From positions 1 through 64,000 of the forward strand of contig PHAV01000013.1 in assembly GCA_002841765.1 (NCBI GenBank): a stretch of DNA of 64,000 nt, written 5' to 3'. This stretch comes from Deltaproteobacteria bacterium HGW-Deltaproteobacteria-4 (GTDB lineage Bacteria; Desulfobacterota; Desulfuromonadia; Desulfuromonadales; UBA2197). Positions 1 to 6,712 of the stretch are shown piece after piece (positions within the stretch are counted from its first letter, which is position 1; each line of letters starts with the position of its first letter). The position numbers and the translations under genes were made by a program. The notes beneath the pieces were generated by a model, which was not told the DNA's origin, did no database searches, and worked only from the letters and a program-made list of their open reading frames with translations.

Positions 1-99
1 CAGGTTCCCCAGCATGTGCGCCAGCGCAAAGAAGACCAGAAAAAATCCGGTCAAAGCCATCACATACTTCTTGCCCAATGAACTACTTAACCACCGCAT
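1..99 (-). CDS. succinate dehydrogenase/fumarate reductase cytochrome b subunit, N-terminal part (cut by window edge)
   Basis: Only the first 33 codons are in the window. They read as a short charged N-terminus (MRWLSSSLGKKYVMALTG) followed by the start of a hydrophobic helix ending in ALAHMLGNL. This is the typical opening of the di-haem b558-type membrane anchor of succinate dehydrogenase/fumarate reductase (B. subtilis SdhC / Wolinella FrdC type), in which a helix-I histidine is a haem ligand. The start is an ATG with GGAGAG 5-6 bases upstream. The flavoprotein and iron-sulfur subunits would be expected further left, outside the window. The family call rests on the N-terminal signature only. 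Confidence 0.75.
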   Translation of the reverse strand, partial: MRWLSSSLGKKYVMALTGFFLVFFALAHMLGNL

Positions 100-328
100 G
101 CCAACTCTCCTTTACCAAATGTGAATGAAATCCGCGAACAGAAGGTCCGCGGCTTAGGGTGTGAATTGTTATATATAGAGGTTATAGAAATGACGCCATT
201 CAATATCACTCATCGCTGTTGCTGTCAATCCATTTAGAGGGAGTTAATCACGAAGAGATATTGTAAAATAAAGTTAATTTCAGGTTCTGGAGAGTCCCCG
301 GAGGGATATGACGGGGAAGAAAAATGGG

Positions 329-357
329 TTGACCCCCCTGATTCCTTCAGATATAAA
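329..357 (+). promoter_or_regulatory. sigma70-type promoter of pta
   Basis: TTGACC, a 17-base spacer and TATAAA lie 41 bases upstream of the pta start, close to the sigma70 consensus. A strong AAAGGAGG ribosome binding site follows at 383-390. The rest of the 298-base gap between the cytochrome b start and pta is AT-rich and holds nothing else I can identify. Confidence 0.6.
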
Positions 358-397
358 AAGCAAAACTTAATAACTACGTTTTAAAGGAGGCTGTCCC

Positions 398-1399
398 GTG
401 CATCTAGTCGACCAGATCAAAGCCAAAGCTCGTACGCAAGCGCAGACCGTTGTTCTTCCTGAAGGTTATGATGACAGGATGGTACAGGCGGCCGGATTGA
501 TCGTCAATGATCGTCTTGCCAATGTTGTGCTTCTCGGAGATCCGGGGATTCTGCAGGATAAGGCCAAAGAGTTGGGAGTTTCCCTTGACGGTGTGCAACT
601 CCTCGACCCCAAGTCTGCGCCCCAACTTGACACCTATGTGGACGAGCTTGTCGAGTTACGTAAGAAGAAGTGTTTGACGCGCGATGAAGCGCGAGGACTG
701 CTGACCCAGGAAGATAATCTTTACTTTGCATCGATGATGGTGCGTCGTGGTGACGCCGGCGGAGCCGTGGCCGGTGCTGCAAACACCACCGGCGATGTCT
801 TGCGCGCCGCTTTTCAGTGTATTGGTACGGCGCCGGGAATCAAGACGGTCTCTTCTGTCTTTTTGATGGTCACCAAAAACCCTGAATTCGGCGAAAATGG
901 AGTTCTCTGTTTTGCCGACTGCGCCGTCAACCCAAATCCCGATGCTCAAGCTTTGGCTGAGATTGCCGTTGCAACTGCTCAAAGTTGCAAGAGTTTTCTT
1001 GGAGTTGAGGCGCGCGTAGCGATGCTCTCTTTCTCTACTAAAGGAAGTGCCAGCCACGAAGACGCCGACAAAGTTCTCAAGGCACTGGCCATCGCCAAAG
1101 CGATCGATCCCGCGCTGCAAATTGATGGTGAAATGCAGGCCGACGCGGCGTTGGTCGCTAAGGTCGGGCAAAAGAAGGCCCCTGGCTCCAATGTTGCCGG
1201 CATGGCAAATACCTTGATCTTCCCTGATCTTGATGCCGGAAATATCGGTTACAAGCTGGTTGAGCGTCTTGCTGGTGCTGAAGCGGTCGGACCGATCATT
1301 CAGGGTCTGGCCAAGCCGGTGAACGATCTCTCGCGCGGTTGTTCTGTCGATGATATCGTCTCAGTCGCTGCCATCACCGCTGTTCAGGCGCAAGGCTAG
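398..1399 (+). CDS. pta: phosphate acetyltransferase
   Basis: Interconverts acetyl-CoA and acetyl phosphate in the cytoplasm; with acetate kinase it forms the acetate activation/overflow route. The 333-residue product has the length of the short single-domain phosphotransacetylases and lacks the N-terminal DRTGG-type region of the long E. coli enzyme. Family features visible are [15 protein letters not shown] near the N-terminus, the [21 protein letters not shown] segment in the middle, and [24 protein letters not shown] near the C-terminus. The GTG start is chosen because AAAGGAGG sits at ideal distance. It faces ackA tail to tail rather than sharing an operon with it, and the two share one terminator. 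Confidence 0.95.
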   Translation: MHLVDQIKAKARTQAQTVVLPEGYDDRMVQAAGLIVNDRLANVVLLGDPGILQDKAKELGVSLDGVQLLDPKSAPQLDTYVDELVELRKKKCLTRDEARGLLTQEDNLYFASMMVRRGDAGGAVAGAANTTGDVLRAAFQCIGTAPGIKTVSSVFLMVTKNPEFGENGVLCFADCAVNPNPDAQALAEIAVATAQSCKSFLGVEARVAMLSFSTKGSASHEDADKVLKALAIAKAIDPALQIDGEMQADAALVAKVGQKKAPGSNVAGMANTLIFPDLDAGNIGYKLVERLAGAEAVGPIIQGLAKPVNDLSRGCSVDDIVSVAAITAVQAQG

Positions 1400-1417
1400 T
1401 CCGGGCGAGAAAGAAAG

Positions 1418-1460
1418 TAACAGAAAAGGTCGGCGGAAATTCCGTCGACCTTTTCTGTTA
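1418..1460. terminator. shared bidirectional terminator between pta and ackA
   Basis: A perfect 15-base inverted repeat (TAACAGAAAAGGTCG and its complement) encloses a short loop in the 79-base gap between the convergent genes. The outer arms give A- and T-rich flanks on both strands, so it can work as an intrinsic terminator for both transcripts. Confidence 0.75.
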
Positions 1461-1478
1461 TAGTTGTGAAAAATTTTC

Positions 1479-2741
1479 TTACTTCTGAAATTCTTTCCCG
1501 GCAAAAGAGTAATCAAAGTGCATGTGGTCGGCATAAGTTCCTTCGAGGATAGCAACAACATCTTCAGTGAAGACAAGTTCCTCGTCAGTCGGAATAACAA
1601 AGACCTTGACCGGTGAATCAGGGGTGCTGATCATCGTTTCTCTTTTGCGGGTCATGGTATTCTTGTTGACCTCTTTATTGAGAATAATGCCGATGTGTTC
1701 CAGTCCTTCGAGGGCAAGCTCCCGAATCCTCCAGCCCATTTCGCCGACACCAGCCGTAAAGACGACGGCATCAAGGCGACCAAGGACCGCACAATACGAA
1801 CCGATGTACTTTTTCAACCGGTAACCTTCGATCTCCAGGGCGAGAATACAGAGATCATCCCCTTTTTCCGCCTCTTCAATGACATCGCGACGATCGGTAA
1901 AACGTCCGGTTATTCCGTAAATTCCCGACTTTTTATTGAGAATTGAATCGACTTCTTTCGCCGAAAGGTTCTCCTGCTGCTGAATGAACAAGGGAATGGC
2001 CGGATCGATATCGCCGCAACGAGTCCCCATAACTGCGCCTTCAAGGGGGGTCAGACCCATGGATGTGTCGATCGAAATCCCGCCTTGTATCGCCGAATGG
2101 GAGACACCGTTGCCGATGTGCATCGTGATAATATTGCAATCCTTCGGATCCTTGCAGAGGAGGACGGACGCACGTTTGGAGACATAAAGATGGCTGGTGC
2201 CGTGAAAGCCGTAACGCCGGACGCCGTGTTTCTCATACCATTCATAGGGGAGGGGATAGGTATAAGCGTGACGGGGCATTGTTTGATGAAAAGCGGTATC
2301 AAAGATGGCAATATGCGGAGCGTCCGGCAGGACGGATTGAGCCGCTTCGATGCCGGCAATATTAGGGGGATTGTGCAGCGGAGCAAGGTGTTGTACTTCT
2401 TTAATGGCCGCAAGGACGTCGTTGTCAATCAGGACGGAACAGGTGAATTTTTCGCCGCCATGAACAACACGGTGACCTACCGCTGAGATTTCTTCCATAC
2501 TGGTCACGACACCATGCAGCTTATCAGTCAGGGTTTTGATGATCAGGTGAATGGCAACGCGATGATCCGGGCATTCATACTCTTCCCGATAGGTCTCGCG
2601 ATTGGGAACCTCATGTATTATGAATGAGTCGCCGACAGTCACTCTTTCGACCATTCCTTTGGCAATGATTTCTTTACGCGACCAACTGAAGAGTTGGTAT
2701 TTAACCGAAGAGCTGCCACAATTCAGGGCCAAAATATCCAT
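1479..2741 (-). CDS. ackA: acetate kinase
   Basis: Transfers phosphate between acetyl phosphate and ADP, completing the acetate pathway with Pta. The 420-residue protein starts with the signature MDILALNCGSSSVKYQLF (ATP-binding, actin-like fold), and carries HRVVHGGEKF, the FDTAFHQTMP substrate segment, YGFHGTSHLYVS, the TRCGDIDPAI catalytic arginine region, and FTAGVGEMGWRIRE near the end. The length is slightly above the usual ~400. The start is ATG with an AGGAGATTT-type ribosome binding site just upstream. It has its own upstream region facing the ferredoxin gene, so it is regulated separately from pta. Confidence 0.96.
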   Translation of the reverse strand: MDILALNCGSSSVKYQLFSWSRKEIIAKGMVERVTVGDSFIIHEVPNRETYREEYECPDHRVAIHLIIKTLTDKLHGVVTSMEEISAVGHRVVHGGEKFTCSVLIDNDVLAAIKEVQHLAPLHNPPNIAGIEAAQSVLPDAPHIAIFDTAFHQTMPRHAYTYPLPYEWYEKHGVRRYGFHGTSHLYVSKRASVLLCKDPKDCNIITMHIGNGVSHSAIQGGISIDTSMGLTPLEGAVMGTRCGDIDPAIPLFIQQQENLSAKEVDSILNKKSGIYGITGRFTDRRDVIEEAEKGDDLCILALEIEGYRLKKYIGSYCAVLGRLDAVVFTAGVGEMGWRIRELALEGLEHIGIILNKEVNKNTMTRKRETMISTPDSPVKVFVIPTDEELVFTEDVVAILEGTYADHMHFDYSFAGKEFQK

Positions 2742-2942
2742 CCTGCTAAATCTCCTTAAATATTTATCTGTACAAAATGGTCAAATGAATTGCCAGATTA
2801 TGTCCGGGATTTCCTGCTTTTCAATGGGGCTAAATTTTCTTGGCAAAATTATTCATTTATGAAATAACGTTATAAAGAATATAACAAAGGGGGTGTAATT
2901 GCAAGAATTTTACAAGTAAATTTGAAGAGTAGAAGGAAAGTC

Positions 2943-2971
2943 TGGACAGTAAACCTGACTTGTTTTATAGT
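2943..2971 (+). promoter_or_regulatory. sigma70-type promoter of the ferredoxin gene
   Basis: TGGACA, a 17-base spacer and TATAGT end 37 bases before the ferredoxin ATG. The remaining ackA-ferredoxin gap is AT-rich, and no other element could be resolved. Confidence 0.45.
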
Positions 2972-3008
2972 TCTGAAGTTTTAAAAATGACGAAAGGAGG
3001 TGTATCGA

Positions 3009-3182
3009 ATGGCTCATATAATTGATAGTGCAGCTTGCATTAACTGCGGTGCTTGCGATGAAACTTGCCCCGTGAGTTCCATCAGCGAAGTAGGCGACAA
3101 GCGCGTGATCGACGCGGCAACCTGCATTGACTGTGGGGCTTGTGTCGACTCTTGCCCTGTTAGTGCAATTGCCGCAGCCTGA
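3009..3182 (+). CDS. 2[4Fe-4S] ferredoxin
   Basis: A 57-residue low-potential electron carrier of the clostridial type. Two CxxCxxCxxxCP motifs are complete (CINCGACDETCP and CIDCGACVDSCP), one for each cubane cluster, in two pseudo-symmetric halves. The start chosen is the ATG preceded by AAAGGAGG at 8 bases; a GTG at 3000 lies inside that ribosome binding site and is unlikely. It is followed after 37 bases by a TatA/E gene in the same direction, with a terminator after both. Confidence 0.95.
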   Translation: MAHIIDSAACINCGACDETCPVSSISEVGDKRVIDAATCIDCGACVDSCPVSAIAAA

Positions 3183-3219
3183 TCAACCAAAAATGTAGTT
3201 TTAGCCGCGGGAGGCCATC

Positions 3220-3411
3220 GTGTTTGGACTTGGTACTGGTGAACTTTTTTTGATACTTGCTATCGTTCTCGTCATCTTTGGCGCCGGAAAATTGCCGGAA
3301 ATTGGCGGAGCACTTGGACGCGGGATTCGCAGCTTCAAAAAAGAAGTGAGTCATGATCCCCCCTCAACGCAACAAGAATCAGAAAAACAAAAATCAGATG
3401 AGACCAAATAG
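3220..3411 (+). CDS. tatA: twin-arginine translocase TatA/TatE family protein
   Basis: A 63-residue pore-forming component of the Sec-independent Tat pathway. It shows one N-terminal membrane helix ([20 protein letters not shown]), the hinge [21 protein letters not shown] that forms the amphipathic helix, and a short charged tail, which is the full TatA/E pattern. The start is GTG after a GGGAGG ribosome binding site. No tatB or tatC is nearby, so this is a stand-alone copy, as is common in this group. Whether it is the main TatA or a TatE-like paralogue cannot be decided here. Confidence 0.9.
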   Translation: MFGLGTGELFLILAIVLVIFGAGKLPEIGGALGRGIRSFKKEVSHDPPSTQQESEKQKSDETK

Positions 3412-3425
3412 TTCTATTGTTTGAG

Positions 3426-3477
3426 TTTCCCGAAAAAAAGGCCGTTCTCTTAAGAGAACGGCCTTTTTTTCGGGAAA
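3426..3477. terminator. bidirectional terminator after tatA
   Basis: A perfect 26-base-pair palindrome with a GC-rich centre (GGCCGTTCTC and complement) and seven A/T on both arms. It separates tatA from the convergent zinc-ribbon gene and can terminate both. Confidence 0.85.
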
Positions 3478-3498
3478 AGCTCTGCTGCTGCGGGTTTT

Positions 3499-5055
3499 TT
3501 ATTTTGATCCTGGCTTGGATTCTTTTACTTCAACGGAAAACTCTTTAATGTCTTTAGGAACCTTGTTAAAGACGATGGTAAAAGGTATGCCTTTCCCTGC
3601 GGCAATATTTAAATTGACAAGATTTTCTCCCAGTTCGTTACTCATGACATCGCGAATTTCTTTGAAGCTTAACTTCTTGAGACTGCTATCTTTTATGGGG
3701 TTACCACAATAAGCGGATTGACTTTGCAGTATCTCCCCGTTGGCACCGAAAATCGTTCCTTTAACCAGAACGGAAGATCTTAATCCTTTAAATTCGTTGA
3801 CGGCTTCGCCGCGAATGACGAACAAATCACCCTCTTGACTATTGACTATATAACTGCCACTTAACTTGGTCAGGTCAATTTGACCACTTGTTTCTACCCG
3901 TGTTTGATTTTCTATAAACCTGTTAACGATATTACTATATGTTTTCTGGATCTGTTCACGATTCATGATGCCGTAGGTTACTGCCAAGCCGAGAAGTATA
4001 AAGGTGATAAACTTCACTGCGAGACGGTTGGTACCTTTCTTCTTCGGGTGTATACGGGGACGTAATGGCCTGCTTTGGCGTTGAGGCTTCTCCTGGCGGT
4101 CCTTCGCGAGAGAAGGAGACGAGGCATCTTCTTCTCGGGGAGGGAGTATCGCCTCAACAGGCGCCGGTGCCGTCACGTTTCCTGTTGAGAGTTCAATCGT
4201 TGCGTCACTTTCAGCAGTCTCTGTACTCTTGTTTTCCTCTGTGTTGACGGATGGAGTGACGTCATCGAAAGAGAAACTGCTGAAATCAAAGTCAGTGTCC
4301 TGTGGCGCAGACTCTTTATTCTCGAATTGTTCAGGTGCAGTGGTAGTGAGAGGGGATTTATCCGGCTCATCCCAGGACATATCAGCAAGATTATCTTCCC
4401 CGGAAAAAGTGAAATCACCATCCGTTGCAACGGCGTTGAACGGGTTCAGATCTTGAGATGCGGTGGGAGTCGTCGAGAAGAAGTCAGCTGCAAAATCGTT
4501 ATGACTCTCTCTCGACAAAGATTGATCATCGGTCGCTTCGGCAATTTGATAAGTTTGATCTGACCCGCTTTCAGCGAATGCATCAGTAAAAGAGATTGCT
4601 GTCTCACCGGCTAATCCGCTTTTGTTTTCTTCTCCGCTATCTACCGTAAAGACCGGGGCCTCAATATCGTCGAAATTGATAGCATCAAGGTCTGACGCGC
4701 CGGTTTCGTCAGTGAATCCATCTGAAAAGATGTTGTCCACAGCAGCCTGATTCCAATCATCATCTTCGTCCGCAGGGACGTCTACAGCAAAGGAGGGCAT
4801 TCCTGCCGCGAAAGGAGTGGCGTCTGTCCCTGAAAATAAGGCGTCATCAACCTCTTCCTGGTGCTTGGCGACAACAGAGGGGACCGGTTCAGAATGGGAG
4901 ACAGTCATAACCGGCAAGGCCAAGGTGGGAGGACTTTCCGGAAAGACGGTGAAGACTTCCCGGCATTTGGTACAACGAACTTTGGTACCGCTCTCTTTGA
5001 CCTTGTCATCTGCCAGTTTGAAGCGTGCGTGGCAACTGGAGCACTCTATGACCAC
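3499..5055 (-). CDS. zinc-ribbon membrane protein with C-terminal DUF3426-like domain
   Basis: A 518-residue protein in three parts. Residues 1-38 form a MJ0042-type zinc ribbon with cysteines at 5, 8, 28 and 31. Residues ~50-330 are a long acidic, low-complexity linker rich in Asp, Glu, Ser and Phe. After a basic stretch a single membrane helix lies at about 344-363, followed by an extracytoplasmic ~150-residue domain of the DUF3426 type (GTIFGANGEILQSQSAYCGN). This architecture is widespread in Deltaproteobacteria; the function is unknown. It starts 31 bases after hpt on the same strand, so the two are probably co-transcribed. A role in sensing or envelope organisation would be guesswork. 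Confidence 0.8.
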   Translation of the reverse strand: MVIECSSCHARFKLADDKVKESGTKVRCTKCREVFTVFPESPPTLALPVMTVSHSEPVPSVVAKHQEEVDDALFSGTDATPFAAGMPSFAVDVPADEDDDWNQAAVDNIFSDGFTDETGASDLDAINFDDIEAPVFTVDSGEENKSGLAGETAISFTDAFAESGSDQTYQIAEATDDQSLSRESHNDFAADFFSTTPTASQDLNPFNAVATDGDFTFSGEDNLADMSWDEPDKSPLTTTAPEQFENKESAPQDTDFDFSSFSFDDVTPSVNTEENKSTETAESDATIELSTGNVTAPAPVEAILPPREEDASSPSLAKDRQEKPQRQSRPLRPRIHPKKKGTNRLAVKFITFILLGLAVTYGIMNREQIQKTYSNIVNRFIENQTRVETSGQIDLTKLSGSYIVNSQEGDLFVIRGEAVNEFKGLRSSVLVKGTIFGANGEILQSQSAYCGNPIKDSSLKKLSFKEIRDVMSNELGENLVNLNIAAGKGIPFTIVFNKVPKDIKEFSVEVKESKPGSK

Positions 5056-5086
5056 AGGGGGTCTCCTTGGCTGTTTTTAAATGGCA

Positions 5087-5608
5087 TTAACCCAACAGAT
5101 AGATATCCGGTAATTGTCGATATTGCTCATTGAAATCGAGTCCATAGCCGACAATAAAACCGGATGACATGGAAATTCCGACATAATCCGGTTGGATCGA
5201 TCCTTCTCTCTGACAAGTCTTTTCAATCAAGGTACAGATCTTTAAAGAACGTGGATTCTTCAGCATCAACTTGGTGTAAAGTGTATCAAGGGTCAAGCCG
5301 CTGTCGACAATATCTTCAATAATCAATAGATCCTTACCCTGTACAGGTAGTTCGATGTCCTTGCGAAGTTCAACGATGCCTGAGGACTGCGTCTCGGTAC
5401 CATAGCTCGCCAAACGCATGAAATCGATGGTCACTGGTACGGTCAGTTGTCTTACAATGTCTGCAATAAAGACAAAGGAACCTTTCAAGATGCCGACGAC
5501 AAGGATTTCGCAGCCAGCATAATCACGATTAATTTCATCCGCCAGACGCGACACTTCGCTGGCAATCATTTCCTGTGAATACAGGAGGGAGAGCTTAGCC
5601 TCACTCAT
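5087..5608 (-). CDS. hpt: hypoxanthine phosphoribosyltransferase
   Basis: Purine salvage enzyme that joins hypoxanthine or guanine to PRPP to give IMP or GMP. The 173-residue protein has the family's usual length. It shows the N-terminal ILVVGILKGSFVFIADI segment (flexible-loop lysine region), the PRPP-binding motif LLIIEDIVDSGLTLDTL with the two acidic residues, and YVGISMSSGFIVGYGLDFNEQYR towards the C-terminus, which carries the purine-stacking and metal-binding residues. The ATG start has no clear Shine-Dalgarno sequence. It heads a two-gene unit with the zinc-ribbon protein. Confidence 0.95.
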   Translation of the reverse strand: MSEAKLSLLYSQEMIASEVSRLADEINRDYAGCEILVVGILKGSFVFIADIVRQLTVPVTIDFMRLASYGTETQSSGIVELRKDIELPVQGKDLLIIEDIVDSGLTLDTLYTKLMLKNPRSLKICTLIEKTCQREGSIQPDYVGISMSSGFIVGYGLDFNEQYRQLPDIYLLG

Positions 5609-5787
5609 TGCAAAGAAAATCCATTTCGTTAAAATACAGAAGGATATTAAATAGCAAAGTGAAGCTGTCCTGTCAATTTTTCACTTCTTTTGTAGTGAAA
5701 TCAATTTGACAGTTCATGCAAGGCTAATTCAGTAATATTTTGTAAAGATTTGTTTGCACCCCTATTGTTGAAAATGAAAAATTTCGA

Positions 5788-5816
5788 TTGCCATCCCCTT
5801 CGGGATAAGCTATAAA
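5788..5816 (+). promoter_or_regulatory. sigma70-type promoter of tRNA-Arg
   Basis: TTGCCA, a 17-base spacer and TATAAA end 12 bases before the tRNA, giving a predicted transcript start only a few bases upstream of the mature 5' end. The rest of the ~220-base gap after hpt shows no further element. Confidence 0.65.
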
Positions 5817-5828
5817 AAACAACTTTCC

Positions 5829-5905
5829 GCGCGGTTAGCTCAGCTGGATAGAGTATCGGCCTCCGAAGCCGAGGGTCGTGAGTTCGAATCTCGCACCGCG
5901 CACCA
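5829..5905 (+). tRNA. tRNA-Arg (anticodon CCG)
   Basis: A 77-base cloverleaf. The acceptor arm GCGCGGT pairs perfectly with ACCGCGC, followed by discriminator A and an encoded CCA end. The anticodon stem TCGGC/GCCGA encloses CTCCGAA, giving anticodon CCG, which reads the arginine codon CGG. The T arm contains GTTCGAATC. It has its own promoter and terminator and so is a single-gene unit. No integrase or attachment-site duplication was seen beside it. Confidence 0.96.
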
Positions 5906-5913
5906 ATAAAATT

Positions 5914-5943
5914 AAGGGTTTACAGCTTGGGCTGTAAACCCTT
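5914..5943 (+). terminator. intrinsic terminator after tRNA-Arg
   Basis: A 13-base-pair perfect stem (AAGGGTTTACAGC and complement) with a 4-base loop, followed by a T-rich run. It begins 8 bases after the CCA end of the tRNA. Confidence 0.85.
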
Positions 5944-5997
5944 TTTGCTTTTGTCTTGAGACAGATATGATTATTTATCCAGACATGAGCGTTTTTC

Positions 5998-6525
5998 TTA
6001 CCGTGCATGATCCTTTCCCCTTGACCTTACTCTCTTCCCGTTTCGAGCATTGTATTCATAGAGGTCACGGGAGTACTCGCGATCGAGGTGCGACACATAA
6101 TCGTGCTGGCGATAGTCCCGGATCCGTTCAATCCGGTGCTGACGCAACCCAACCGGCAGCTCCCGGTAGCTTATTGCAATCCAGGGGCCGCGACGACTGT
6201 TGGCCCTGAGCCAGCGCCCATCGTTGAAGAGATAATAGTTCCTATCGATATAACAAAGTTCATAGGGGACCCCGACTGCCACATAGAAACCGAGTTCGTC
6301 CGGATAGATGAAACGGACGTCTTCGCGCTGGTAATAGACCGGTGCCGGAACATGGCGGACCGGAGTTGGTGGACGATAGATTTCCTCGCGAATGATAACC
6401 GGACGGAAGGGGTCAAGGTTGATGTTGAGGTTGACCTTGACGTTGCCGGCCTCTGCGGAGATTCCTCCGAAGATTGCGGCGATAGCGACGATAGAGATGA
6501 TAGAGATGATCAGGCGTGCGTTCAT
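5998..6525 (-). CDS. exported protein of unknown function
   Basis: A 175-residue product with a clear Sec signal peptide: MNAR, a hydrophobic stretch IISIISIVAIAAIFGGI and a cleavage site around ISAEAG. The mature part has a proline-rich segment (YRPPTPVRHVPAPVYY), a middle section rich in Tyr, Phe and Trp (PYELCYIDRNYYLFNDGRWL) and a very basic C-terminus. The aromatic segment resembles short repeats seen in small periplasmic proteins, but I cannot name a family. It stands alone; the start has an AAAGGAGAAAAGCC ribosome binding site. Confidence 0.7.
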   Translation of the reverse strand: MNARLIISIISIVAIAAIFGGISAEAGNVKVNLNINLDPFRPVIIREEIYRPPTPVRHVPAPVYYQREDVRFIYPDELGFYVAVGVPYELCYIDRNYYLFNDGRWLRANSRRGPWIAISYRELPVGLRQHRIERIRDYRQHDYVSHLDREYSRDLYEYNARNGKRVRSRGKDHAR

Positions 6526-6712
6526 GGCTTTTCTCCTTTCGCTGGCGCTGAATTTTTTACAGCAGTTGCGACAAGAATTACCACGCTGATTTCCTTTTGA
6601 ATACAGACATACATAGCAATGCTGTCAGATGTCTGGTCGATGTCGGGTTCTGCTACAGTCAATTCAAATGGTTAGAGGTTCTTTGCCCTCTGCGCAGGAA
6701 CGGGGTAAATAA

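Noticed and set aside
5829-5943. tRNA-Arg as an integration site for a mobile element
   Set aside because: No integrase gene, no repeated 3' end of the tRNA and no island-like genes were found next to it; the hairpin after it is an ordinary terminator.
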